From NCBI GenBank assembly GCA_018136815.1, contig CM030935.1:597382-661381 (forward strand): a stretch of DNA of 64,000 nucleotides. The letters are read 5' to 3'. Numbering within the stretch: position 1 is the first letter of the stretch; every line of letters begins with the position of its first letter. Below, one piece after another: positions 20,985 through 30,990 of this stretch. The position numbers and the translations under genes are program-made. Source of the DNA: Isochrysis galbana. Its lineage: Eukaryota > Haptophyta > Isochrysidales > Isochrysidaceae. The notes beneath the pieces were generated by a model that did no database searches, was not told where the DNA came from, and saw only the letters and a list, made by a program, of their open reading frames with translations.

Positions 20985-22520
20985 CGAGTGAAGACTTCTC
21001 CGGCTGGTGCGTCGGACGTAGCCGTCTTCTCCTTCTCCATCTTCTCCGTCTTCTCCGTCTTCTCCGTCTTCTCGTCCTCCTCCTCGGCTTCCTTGTCCTC
21101 GGTGAGAGCGAGCGCGTGGGCGGTCTCGACCTCCTCCATCGACTCGGCTGGCTCCTCGACCTCCGCAACCGGCGCGATGGGAAGAAGAAGGCCTGGAGCG
21201 TCCGACGCACAGTTCTCGTTCCTTTCTTCTCCGCCTTCCTCCACAGGCCCAGAGTCCTCGTCGGTGGTGGTGGTGGTGGACTCCTCGGTCGGAGAAAGGG
21301 CCTTGACGGATCCGAGGTTACCACTGCCTCGGATGGGAACGGAGGGAACGGAAGGGAAGCGGCGAGAGGCGCGGCGGAAGTTGGGGAGTGGCCAATGACG
21401 GGCTGGACCACCTCCTCAGCAGAGAAAGGCGGGAGGACGGGCTTGGGCGAGGGCGAGCGCGACGACGGAGCGGACATGGCTGGGCGGATCGGGATGGATA
21501 GGCTGGGGCTGAGGGATTGGAGAGGTTTGGTATTGAGGTAGTGTTGAGAACGAGGGACGAGAACGGGGACGAGAACGAGGACGAGAGCGACGAACGAAGA
21601 ACGACAGCCGACAGACGGCTAGAGGCCGATGGACCGACGAGATGACACTACACTCACATCAACACTCTCCACACTAACGTATCCCTATCACGGAACGCAC
21701 AGGAACCCGCTGGCAGATCGAACAAGGAAGAGAATGCCGACAAGAGAGCGACGGGGCGACGGACGATCCGACGGGGCGACAGTTACGCACAGGAATAAGG
21801 AGGGAATCTTTCGAAAACCCTTAAGTGATTTGATGAAGACCGAAGTAAAATAGCGCCACGATATAATCCAACGGCCAACACCTGAGGGGGAATCAGGGTC
21901 ACACATGGGGGCGGTTCCTTGCACCGGCGATACCTGACCGCGCGACTTAGCCTAAAACGCGAGGAGCACGCAAGGAGGTAAGCCAGGTGAGGGGCAAGCA
22001 GGCGACAAAGGAGGCGATAAAGGAGGCGAGGGCAACAAGGGCGAATGGACGAATGTAGGACACTACGACGGTGACTCGTGGCTAGCCTGCAAGGAGGGAA
22101 CAAAGAAACGCAAACAACTTCTAAAACAAAAAGGTCGATCGCGGATGCGACAGGCCTCCTCCTCGGCATCAGGATCGCGAACAGGCTCCACCTCCTCCGC
22201 CGCGTCCTTGGAGCAGGAGGAGGAACGAGTCGTGCGAGCAGCGCTTGCGCTCGGCGTCCAGTCGACAGGTGGCCGTGTCGAGGGAGTCGAACGAAGCCAG
22301 AGAGCCGGAGCACGAGAGGAGAGGACGGAGGACCGTACGGATGCGCGCCGAGTCGCCACCATCGTGAGGAAGACGAGGGCGAGGAGAGAGCTGGAGGGTG
22401 AGCGAGGAGGGAGGAGGGAGGCAGGCAGTAGGAGCCTTCTCTCTCTGGTAGGTCGATGAGAGGGCGAAGGGGAGAGGGGGGAGGGGACCCGGGGGGGGGA
22501 GGAGGGGAGACCAAAAGACA
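20985..22520 (-). pseudogene. Truncated, LTR-split copy of the acidic element gene
   Basis: On the minus strand, 22460-22158 repeats the start of the ORF at 12509 almost exactly (MVATRRASVRSSVLSSRAPA, then the PPVDWTPSASAARTTRSSSC block), including its pyrimidine-rich leader. The reading is interrupted by a solo LTR (22152-21304) flanked by GGCCT. It resumes at 21298 with TTTTTDEDSGPV and the ESMEEVETAHALAL block, then ends near 20985 with no C-terminal domain. About 170 residues of the 637 remain. The copy lies inverted, about 8-10 kb from the intact ORF. Confidence 0.8.
21304..22152 (-). mobile_element. Solo LTR with internal ATG, 849 bp
   Basis: On the minus strand the element begins TGTCGCATCCG and ends CGGATCCGTCA, flanked by 5-bp GGCCT duplications (21299-21303 and 22153-22157). 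No internal region or second LTR is present. At 21477 an ATG opens a reading frame (MSAPSSRSPSPKPVLPPFSA) that runs through to the 3' end of the LTR. A homologous fragment is at 45600-45960. Promoter-like, T-rich sequence precedes the ATG. The family is probably copia-like, which would fit the yeast Ty1 arrangement with gag starting in the LTR. Confidence 0.85.
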
Positions 22521-22559
22521 TAACAGTTGTTTACGTTAGTGTTTTCGCCATATAGGGTA

Positions 22560-23050
22560 ATAATTCCCCGGTCCTATGGGGTGTCCCCATGGTTCCCGAC
22601 CGTCATCCGCGCCCAAAGTTCCCCCGCGGAAAGAGTGAACGCACGGCGTGCACCTTCCTGGAAGTTGCTATGCGCACGCACGGCGCCCCCGCGGGGGGAG
22701 GCCGATGCACATCGCGCCGTGCCCACGCACGGCGTGCACAATGTGATTGCAAGTCATCACACGTGCTGCGTAAAGAAACATCTCTTATACGGCTAGTTTA
22801 CGTAGTTGTGGGCCTTAGGGGGTACGCAGAGGGAACAAGTTGACATGCGCACGTACGGCGTCTCCGCGGGGGGACCGATGCACATCGCGCCGTGCCCATG
22901 CACGGCGTGCACGATGTGATTGCAAGTCATCACAGGTGCTCCATGCGAAATATCTCTTAAACTGAGTGTTTATGTATTTGTCGGCCTTAGAGGAGACGCA
23001 GGGGAAAAGCTGACACGGCGTCCCCCTCGGGGGGAACATGCACCGCGGGG
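22560..23050 (-). repeat. GC-rich palindromic tandem array, inverted relative to 11936
   Basis: Two to three units contain CACGGCGTGCAC, CCGCGGGGGGA and AATGTGATTGCAAGTCATCA. They are the reverse of the units at 11936-12300 and stand in the same place relative to the acidic gene's start. Confidence 0.7.
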
Positions 23051-23490
23051 GGAAGCAGAGAAAAAAAGTTGTTATGCTAGTCTACATTTAATTTTAAATA
23101 CTGCTCTATACAACTGTGGACATTCGATCGCTCAATTCGACTGATGTCCCACAATTGACGGAACGACACCTCCGCTCGGCTCGAACGGGGGCGGGTCGTC
23201 GCTCGCGGGAGCGGAGGCATCATGCGAGGGCGAGCTGGGCGGCGCCAAGCCTGCAAGCCGGCAGCCTCCCTCACATTGGGGTCCAGGTCGTCGGAATCCA
23301 TGGGGACACCCCAGGGGCACCGCGACGGGTAGCGAGCGGCCAGATTTTCCACAGCGGAGCGGCAAATTTCTCGCTGGCGAGAGGAGGTTTTCGACCCCAG
23401 AGCGTGAAAACTTGCGCGGCCAGATTTTATTTAAGAAACACCCTTTTCGCCAAATTTTAGTTGAATTTTCGACTGTCGGCAAGGGGGGTA
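23051..23490. other. Intergenic, no gene recognised
   Basis: Short ORFs without family resemblance. Near 23340-23420 the sequence turns A/T-richer ahead of the TGACATCAG cluster. Confidence 0.35.
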
Positions 23491-23494
23491 ACAC

Positions 23495-23900
23495 TGACAT
23501 CAGTAGCTGATGTCAGCTGATGAGGTCCATAGGTCCATCAGCTGACATGCTGACATCACCTCAAATAAGGCTCTGAGCGAGCAGAATATCAGCTGACATC
23601 AGTGACATGTGTGTCTTTGCTGCAAATCTAAATCTCACAAAATGCAAAATGCCCAATCCTTGTCCTACATCGGGTCCCTAGCGGCTCAGGTTACTCTTTG
23701 CGTGCAGTGTGCGATACTGGGCACGGGTTCGAACCCCATTTTGGCTTGTTTTGCGTATTTTTTTTTTGGTTGTAGAAAGTAAAGAGGACTGCGTGTTTTG
23801 TTTCTCCCCGCTCCAAGCTGCTGACAACTGACAACTGACATCAGTTGTCAGCTTGAGGTGAACTAACACTGATGTAAAAAACTGACGTCAGTACTGATGC
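23495..23900 (+). repeat. TGACATCAG inverted-repeat clusters flanking a Pol III-like unit
   Basis: Copies of TGACATCAG, CTGATGTCA and TGACGTCAGT crowd 23495-23605 and 23825-23900. Between them lie an A-box-like TAGCGGCTCAGGTTA (23679), a B box GGGTTCGAACCCC (23725-23737) and a T run (23757-23767). The spacing suits a tRNA-derived SINE or a decayed tRNA, but no acceptor stem can be paired. The flanking inverted clusters suggest a small MITE-like unit. Confidence 0.45.
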
Positions 23901-23919
23901 ACCATCACTGAATACTTGA

Positions 23920-24141
23920 ATACTTTACTTACTTTACTCTAGAGTAGAGTAAAGTATCTAGAGTAAAGTATTCAATGTTAAGATTAGAGAAACGTTTTGG
24001 GCACTTAGGAGGGTCGAACTCCCCTTCGCTCCCCCCCCCCCCCCCCCCCCCCCCCGCCCTTCCGCCCGTCGTTCCCCCGCCCCCCCCCCCCCCCCCCCCG
24101 GTGCCCCCGCCGACGAGAGAGCGGACAGCGAGCGGGGGTGG
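23920..24141 (+). promoter_or_regulatory. Leader of the JmjC gene: palindrome plus poly-C tracts
   Basis: A hairpin-forming ACTTTACTCTAGAGTAGAGT segment (23930-23965) is followed by two long C runs (24031-24055 and 24082-24099) on the sense strand, within 110 bp of the ATG. Confidence 0.5.
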
Positions 24142-25401
24142 ATGGCCGCCGCAGCCGATCAGATGGCTGCGGAGCCAGCAGGATGCTCCTCCCGTGATCC
24201 GTTCCTCGCTCTACCTCGCGTGCCTCTGAGTGAACTGAGCTACGAGCGCTTCATCCGCCAGTTTGCGCTGCCCCGCGTGCCGTGCATCATTGAGGCTGTC
24301 GGCTCCGACTGGATCGCAGCGAAGCAATGGCGAAGCCTTGAGTACTTCCTGTCGCACCCGGCCGTCGCGCGAGACTATCCCTGCACGATCAGTATCGGGC
24401 GCGTGGACGAGCATCAGACGACGGTCGGTGAGGCCTTGGCGATGTTGGCTAATCGTGTCAAACAGGCCGAGGATGGCGGCTGTGACATAGCGGAGGGCAG
24501 CGAGGGAGCGGTGTACATCAATGCTTGGGACTTTGTGCGTGGCGGATCGGGCGCGCTGCAAGACGATTTTTCGATCCCCGAACTATTTGACCGTGCGCCA
24601 TCGTGGTTGGCTGAGCACGCAGTGTTCGGAAACGCTGCTGTTGACCTTCGTTGGCTGTACATTGGAGAGGGGGGCACCGGGTCCCCAACCCACATCGATC
24701 CCAACTTGTCGTCAGCTTGGCTTTGGCTAGCACACGGTGAGAAGAGCTGGGTGTGCGCGCACGGCGACGATTGTGCTCTCATCCATGAGGCCATGGCTTC
24801 TGGATCTGGTGATTGTAGTGATGGCTCGGATGATGGGACGGCTGGCTATGATGGCACATCCCTTCCGGACCTCTTTCGGCCGAACTTGTTCGAGCGCCAC
24901 CCCAAACTTCGCCAAGCTCGCCTGTATCGCGGAAAGCAGCGGGCGGGCGAGATCGTTTTCAATCCATCGTGTTGTGTGCATGCCGTGCGCAATGTCTCGC
25001 CTCTTGTTGTCTCCTTGACGCACAACTTCATTGACGCCACCAACTTTGTGGACGCGTTGCATGACGCGACTCGCTCATTCCATGAAGAGCTCATCCCTAT
25101 GGTGCGCACACTGGGACCAAAGAAGGTGTTAAAAACCTTGGCATCCTCGCTGCATCTTAAGAAGAGCAGAATCCAACGGCTGCTTGAATCTTTACCCAGA
25201 CTCCTCACAGAGGAGAAGATGCATAGCCTCATCGAAGCAGCCGTTGAGGGAGCGTCCGATGAGGCGGAAGAATCCTCTATTCGTACCCTCCTTAGCCGGC
25301 ATCTGGCCGAGGGCCTCGAACACGAGCGCGAACCATTTGAGGCTGCCGCCCTGGAATTGTGCGAATTGCTCTTCTCTCAATTGTCTCTTCCTAACAGCTA
25401 G
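24142..25401 (+). CDS. JmjC-domain Fe(II)/2-oxoglutarate dioxygenase
   Basis: This single-exon protein has 419 residues. The first 60 residues contain the usual JMJD-like opening (YERFIRQFALPRVPCIIEAV). The cupin core has LYIGEGGTGSPTHIDPN, with iron ligands His184 and Asp186, a following AWLWLAHGEKSWVCA strand, and a third candidate ligand, His280, in CVHAVRNVSPLVVSLTHNF. The C-terminal 120 residues are helical and acidic. The arrangement matches small JMJD4/JMJD6-type hydroxylases or demethylases more than histone demethylases with PHD or Tudor domains. Substrate is unknown. An Asp/Gly/Ser-rich insertion (about 214-236) lies between the ligand motifs. The start follows poly-C tracts. Confidence 0.88.
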   Translation: MAAAADQMAAEPAGCSSRDPFLALPRVPLSELSYERFIRQFALPRVPCIIEAVGSDWIAAKQWRSLEYFLSHPAVARDYPCTISIGRVDEHQTTVGEALAMLANRVKQAEDGGCDIAEGSEGAVYINAWDFVRGGSGALQDDFSIPELFDRAPSWLAEHAVFGNAAVDLRWLYIGEGGTGSPTHIDPNLSSAWLWLAHGEKSWVCAHGDDCALIHEAMASGSGDCSDGSDDGTAGYDGTSLPDLFRPNLFERHPKLRQARLYRGKQRAGEIVFNPSCCVHAVRNVSPLVVSLTHNFIDATNFVDALHDATRSFHEELIPMVRTLGPKKVLKTLASSLHLKKSRIQRLLESLPRLLTEEKMHSLIEAAVEGASDEAEESSIRTLLSRHLAEGLEHEREPFEAAALELCELLFSQLSLPNS

Positions 25402-26295
25402 ACAAAGCTAAAAGTCAACGTCATTGATTCCAAATTCATGCCTAGAACCACACAATGTCGGAACAAACATCGAAGCTTTTTAGTTATCAGTCGGGAGGCG
25501 GGCCCCGTAATCCTGCCGGAGCCGTATTTCAGTGACTTGGGGCCCACTGGCTGATGCGGCGCGCTATGGCGCAAAGCAAAGAAGGTGCAACCTAACGTTC
25601 CCTTTTTTTGTGCTGGCCACGTGGCCACCCCTCCAATTGTGGTAGTTGTAGTAGTATAAAACTATACCGGATACCGGCTCTTGGAGGGCGGGGGTGGAGC
25701 GCTTCAACCCCCCCTCCCCCCCACCCTTAGAGCGTGGACATTTTCCCCTGCGGCGGAACCCCGCGCCGGTGGCCGGTGGCCGGTGGGCCTCCCTACCGCT
25801 CTCTCCCGCTCTGAACCCCCCGCTCCCTCCCTCCCCTCTTCGCTCTTCCCCTCGCCCCCTCCCGCTCTGCCCCCCCCCCCCCGGCCCCCCTCCCCCCCGA
25901 TCCCTTCCGCCCCGCCACTCACCTCTCCCCCCGAATCCCGAATATGTGCAGGCGCGCGGGGGGCGGAGGCGGAGGAGGATCCTAACACTGATAGGAGGGG
26001 ACGAGCTCGTGGGTGGTGCTCGCGGCGCTGCTGCCCGAGGTGCGGAACAGTACGGCGCCGGCGGTGGCGATGGCACACCCTCGATTCTCGATTCGGCGAG
26101 CAGCCCTGGACCAAGGTCTTGCCAAGGTCGGCTGGTGGCGCGCGGGTCGGCAGAACCAGGCGTCAAGTCCATAAGTCGAACAGGCTTTTCTTTTTCTTGC
26201 GTTTATTGAGGTAGTTGACAATCCATTTTACTGGTAAGTCGGAGGCCCTGCCTGTCGTAGGCCGCGATAGAGCTGGACGTAAGAAGTATATCGCA
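25402..26295. other. Intergenic, GC-rich, no supported gene
   Basis: C/G-rich stretches (25700-25960) keep long frames open on both strands by composition alone. I see no conserved domain. Confidence 0.4.
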
Positions 26296-26399
26296 GCGCC
26301 GAATACCAACCTCAACCTCTAACCTCTAAGACTCCTTTACGGCGCTGGCGCCGAATACCAACCTCAACCTCTAACCTCTAAGACTCCTTTACGGCGCTG
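26296..26399. repeat. Exact 52-bp tandem duplication
   Basis: Two identical units (26296-26347 and 26348-26399), each starting GCGCCGAATACCAACCTCAA and ending ACGGCGCTG. CCTCTAA-type motifs inside are telomere-like only superficially. Confidence 0.85.
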
Positions 26400-26731
26400 G
26401 CCCCTTGCGGGGCACACCAACGCCCGAGAAGCGACAACACACTCTTACCCCCAGAGGGAGGGAGAGGGGAGAGGTCAACACCGATTCTAAATATTTGATA
26501 TTGTGTGTAGGCGTAGAGCTACTCAGTCCTTGAAAAAGATAGAGATTCTCTCAGGACTCAGGACTCAGGCTTTACCGCCCTTCCGATGTTTTCACAGGAG
26601 AGGAAAATAGAAAAGATAGGACGTAAAGTAGAGGGAAGAAGCTTCCCTGCCCCCACACCGTGGGAGCTATCTCTTGCTTGTCCTCCCCCTCCCTCCCTCC
26701 CTCCCTCCCCCCCATCCCCCCTCTCTACCCG

Positions 26732-27863
26732 ATGAATCCAGTATTGCGAGGGCTCGCATCCAACGGAGTCGCCGCCACTCTGCTATATGCAGTGGCTCGT
26801 GCTGGCCAGCTGGAGCTCTACGCAGTGGTGGCCCTCTCCATCCAATGGGCCGTCTTCTTCTTGCATGGGCTCCCCAGGAGGTCAGAGGTGCGTGGCTCCG
26901 AATTGGATCGGCTGCACCTGTCCACGGGCAATGTCGAGATGAAAAAATACTCGCACCTCCATGGAAGGCTTTAGTCGAACCTCTGGTTGATAGACACCCT
27001 CCTTTTCTGCTGTCTCACAGGCGCTGTATGACCTTTCGGGCTCTGCAACTCATCTTGCAGTTGTCGTAGCGTCACTCGTTTCCGAGCAGCGCGTGCGGTC
27101 GCCTCGACAGATTCTCTGTGCAGTCGCCTCGATCGTGTGGCTTACGCGACTTGGAACGTTTTTATACGTGCGCATCACGAAGGATGCCAAGGATGAGCGC
27201 TTCGACAGCCTCAAAAAGTCTGGTATCACCTTCATGGGCGCATGGACTATCCAGGCACTCTGGGTGTTACTCATTCAGACGCCAGTTCTACTTGTCAATG
27301 ACACTGACGACAACATCCCGTCTTCTGCAATCGATGCGCTAGCCGCCGCAGGCTGGATTGTGGGATTCTGTACCGAGTTCCTCGCTGACGTGCAAAAGTT
27401 TACCTTTCGAGCCGATCCGGTGCGACAAACTTGCCCACCCCTCCAAATGATAAACTATCCCAATCAACAAGACCCATTGTGTGCACCCCTGAACGTCCGC
27501 CAACAGGCAAACCGTCATAAATTCATTACGAGTGGCATGTGGCGATACTCGCGCCATCCCAATTACTTTGGAGAGATCTTGATGTGGTTGTCCTTGACTT
27601 GCAGTGTGGCATCCGCTGGCTGGCGATCGACTGATGCAAGATTGCTTGGGCGCCATCAGTTGGCATGGCTCTCACCAGTGTTTACGATGATCCTCTTGCT
27701 CGGTGTCTCGGGTATGCCGATGGTTGAGACAGCAGGGCGCAAGAAATGGGGCGGCCAGCCTGAGTATGAGCACTACATGAATCACACATCTGCTATCATT
27801 CCTTGGAGTCCAGCTTCCCCGCTCTTGCAAGGGGATGAACCCCAAGAGAAGAAGGAACGATGA
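26732..27863 (+). CDS. DUF1295/steroid-reductase-like membrane protein, two exons
   Basis: Exons 26732-26887 and 27021-27863 join in phase to give 332 residues. Exon 1 supplies two hydrophobic helices; exon 2 opens with ALYDLSGSATHLAVVV, matching the YDLTGS block of the DUF1295 family. The membrane-embedded C-terminal signature GMWRYSRHPNYFGEILMW is clear, as is the later AGRKKWGGQPEYEHY motif. Family members are ER-type integral membrane proteins related to steroid 5-alpha reductases and isoprenylcysteine methyltransferases. Many are annotated as NADPH-dependent reductases, so enzyme activity is likely but the substrate is unknown. The ATG follows a CCTCCCTCCC pyrimidine tract. A piece of exon 2 is duplicated at 28018-28072. 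Confidence 0.9.
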
Positions 27864-28017
27864 GAAGGGCTGTGACCAGGAATATGAGTTGTAGAACACT
27901 TTCTATTAGTAGAGCGATGCGACTGCATCCACTTGCCTACGGCACGCCAACATCACAATCCAGGGAGGAGGTCAACATGGCAACGAATGGGATTCTTTCC
28001 TAGTAGCAGTTCAAAAG

Positions 28018-28072
28018 CAGTCTGGTATCACCTTCATAGGCGCATGGGTTATCCAGGCACTCAGGGTGTTCT
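28018..28072 (+). pseudogene. Duplicated fragment of the DUF1295 gene
   Basis: About 55 bp (AGTCTGGTATCACCTTCATA onward) match exon 2 at 27218-27275 with few changes. The copy lies just upstream of a reverse-transcriptase fragment. Confidence 0.7.
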
Positions 28073-28149
28073 TCAGTAGAACAAGTGCATGGAGGTGAGC
28101 AGTTGCAAGTGGACCATCGACATTCGAAGTCTTGTTGGTGGGCATGAAT

Positions 28150-28870
28150 GATGCGCCAATGGCAATAGGTGGCATTCGCAAAAGACAGCTTCAATGGGAG
28201 CCTTCCGCGCTATACTCGTAGCCGAAGCCCCTACCCTTACGCAATGGCAAGGACCATCAATAAGGGTGATGACAAAGAGGATAGAGGACATCCTCATGGC
28301 AGCGGTGCATAACTCAAAATGAGCCAATTCCAATTTGCCGACGACACGCATCTACTGGCTAGCGATTACGCTAGCCTCTCACGCTATCCAAATCCGAGCA
28401 TCTGCTCGACTAGGTCGATAGATGATATATGCGCAAAAGCAAAAGCGCCATGCGGAAAGGGCCCTACGACCAAAAGTTAGAAGGTCTACGCCGGAAAGCG
28501 CCACCTCAAGCCTTCAAGATGTGCAAATGGCTCAAAGCCGAGCCGAATAGGCCTACTGAATAGGCTACCATTCTGGGGGTGCCACTGGCGGATCCCCAAG
28601 GCGGTCCGGAAATTCTGGACGCGAAGCGAGCGGCTAGTGACGGGCAAAATTGAAAATTGCCGTGCAAAGGGTGGCACCCACATAATACGTAATACGCCCC
28701 TATCACGAGCAATGAGCTCGTTGTCGATATTCGGCAAAACAAAGATAGCTAACTTCCTAGTATATTCAATTCTTCGATATTGATATTGGTTGCCCAAATG
28801 GTTTCATAAATACATCAAACAACAAGTAGACTTAATCCTATGCCTATGGAAATGACGGGGGCCAAAAACC
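28150..28870 (+). mobile_element. Degenerate non-LTR reverse-transcriptase fragment
   Basis: At 28320 the plus strand encodes MSQFQFADDTHLLASDYASL, containing the F/YADD catalytic box. After a degraded interval, 28690-28850 encodes sequence like SLSIFGKTKIANFLVYS and WFHKYIKQQVDLIL, matching the thumb region at 36676-37215. Stops and frameshifts interrupt it. A/C-rich sequence follows to about 29060. Confidence 0.7.
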
Positions 28871-29235
28871 AAAAAACAGAAATGTCAACATGGCACCATG
28901 GCAATGGCGGCAATTTGCAATTTGGCAATGGCAACAATGGACAATGGACAACGGCGGATACATTATACATAAGCAAACACTACCCGGAAGTCCCTACGCA
29001 CAACATGAACGACGGTAAACCACAACCAACTGGGTCTAGGCCTCTTAAACTGGAATAACCATACAAAGTCATTACAAGAGAAATTGATATTGAGGTATCT
29101 ACCTGCTATCCGCTATCTGGACGCTAGACCCTTAGGCGCTAGGCACTCTCAGCAGAGGCCGCCCGCGATCCTAGGAAGACACATCCTATTATTGGGACGT
29201 ACGATCCGGTCGGTGGTCCACCGCTCTCGCCGCCG

Positions 29236-30232
29236 ATGGAGACCCGGAGGGGAGAGGACACGCCCTACTCGCCGTGGAGAGATAGCGAGGCGGGGAAGCG
29301 ACCATGGGACGCGGAATTCTCGCATAAGAAGGGGCGTGGCCGCGTCGCCATCGCATCCTTCTTCCTAGGAGTCGTCTTTGGATGTAAAGCTCTGGCCTGC
29401 TGGTGGACGCAAGTAGTCAAGATGCTTCAGCAACTGCTGCACTGCTGCTTTTGGGGCCAGCTTGAGCCACAAACTGTGCTCTAACCTCCCTCTCGGTGTA
29501 GGTTCGCTATTACTGATTGCGGTTGTTCCAAACGCTGCTCCGTTCGGCATCTACATGTTGTTACTCTCCACATTCCACCTGAATGAGTACCTGCTCACTG
29601 CGGCCTTTCGCCCTGATACTCTCAACTTCGACAACTTTCTCCTCAACCACTCGAGACTCTATCAGTTCATGACTGCCGTAAGTTGGATCGAGTATTGGAC
29701 AGAACGGGCATTCCTGGCTGATCACAAGTGTTGGGGCCCCATACCCACCGGAGGACTCTGCCTCTCGCTGATTGGCTTGGCAACTCGTGCGATTGCTATG
29801 TCCACGGCTTCCTCCAATTTTTCGCATCTGATCGAAGAGGTGGTCTCCGCACCGCCCTCGCAGGACAATTAGATGTTCCACGTCCGAGCGCGCTTTGCAA
29901 AAGAAACGTGCGGCCCTTCTGATCGTTGCCCCGGCATGCTTGCTCAGGAGCAAAGAGATGAGCATGTTCTAGTGACACATGGCATATACTCGGTGTTGCG
30001 ACACCCAGCGTATTTTGGCTACTTTTGGTGGGCAGTGGGTACCCAGATTCTTCTCGCCAATCCCATTTGCCTCATTACGTACACTGCAGCCACCTTTTTT
30101 TTCTTCCGCAACAGAATCCCCTACGAGGAGCAGCTTCTCATCCGTTTCTTTGGGCAGGACTACATAGAATATCGAGATCGTACCTATATTGGCATTCCTT
30201 TCATGACAATTGCTCTCGCTCATACACGCTGA
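29236..30232 (+). CDS. Isoprenylcysteine carboxyl methyltransferase-like protein, three exons
   Basis: Exons 29236-29383, 29502-29839 and 29948-30232 join in phase (256 residues). Recognisable ICMT blocks are the N-terminal membrane helix (VAIASFFLGVVFGC), FHLNEYLLTAAFRPDTLNFD, LLNHSRLYQFMTAVSWIEYW, AMSTASSNFSHLIEE, then VLVTHGIYSVLRHPAYFGYF, WAVGTQILLANPICLITY, RIPYEEQLLIRFFGQDY and YIGIPFM. ICMT methylates the C-terminal prenylcysteine of CaaX proteins in the ER membrane, using SAM. The RHP and EE motifs that bind SAM and substrate are present. Exon boundaries are inferred from conserved splice sites and phase. It is a neighbour of another ICMT-superfamily-like protein (26732-27863), possibly by chance or ancient duplication. 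Confidence 0.92.
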
Positions 30233-30740
30233 CATTAACGACATCCTGGGATCGATTCGCATCGATTCTGCACGCAATATGCGAATGGTCTGAGGGCAGC
30301 CATGACGATGATGTGTTGCTTTTCCGTCCTCATCAATCGTGTTGAGTCCCTCTCACAACATGCATCGTACTTGCTGGCTCTCATGTGCTCGTTGCTATCT
30401 AACCTTCTTGTTGGCTGCTTCTAGGCCTGCTGTTGCTGGTTTTCGGGCGATGTTATTGTGGACCAATCATCGCGTAAATGCTTTTTCAACCTTGTAGTCG
30501 GACAGGGAGTCGTCTTCCAAGGCACACGTGTGCAAATGTAGTCGCTACCGACTACTCTCTCTCTATATTGTCTCTATATCAACTATGTTTATACTCAGCT
30601 GCGATGGAGCGCGGCGACGCGCCTCTTCTATCCCCAAGGCAACCAGGGCCAGGTAAATACTTTTACAAATTTTTCTGCAAGTTTGGGTGGCTGCTCGAGC
30701 TCGTCAGAAGATTGGGCCCCCGTGGGTCCGACGGCGTGCA
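30233..30740. other. Intergenic, 3' flank of the ICMT gene
   Basis: No gene is recognised. A short GTAAAT-type splice-like site near 30654 has no exon that I can support. Confidence 0.35.
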
Positions 30741-30744
30741 CATC

Positions 30745-30990
30745 CAGACGAAGGTTCCACACAGAGGATGCGCATCTCTGCACGCCGTGCGCATGTGATT
30801 GCCACTCATTACACGCAGGGCGTGCACGTGGCGGCGTGCGTCTGCGGAAAACTTTCATGCGCATCTGACGAACCCCAGAGACGCCTTAGTTGTCCTCCCA
30901 GCCTTTTCAACCACCCGCGCTTCACCCTCCTCCCTTCCTCCTCCTCTTCTCCTCCAACAGCTCGACCTCGCTTCTCACCATGGACCATGG
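30745..30990 (+). repeat. Fragment of palindromic array plus MGQYF-element leader
   Basis: GCACGCCGTGCGCATGTGATTG at 30780 and a CCTCCTCTTCTCCTCCAACA leader ending CACCATGGACCATGG resemble the sequence upstream of the MGQYF start codon (5395-5640 reversed). The MGQYF coding region itself is absent. Confidence 0.45.

Noticed and set aside
23660..23770. Functional tRNA gene
   Set aside because: A and B boxes are present, but the acceptor and T stems do not pair.
25564..26214. Gly/Pro-rich ORFs of 170-200 aa
   Set aside because: GC-rich composition keeps several frames open on both strands; no domain or coherent codon use.
26305..26390. Telomere-like repeat (CCTCTAA)
   Set aside because: Only two units within a 52-bp duplication; no sustained array.
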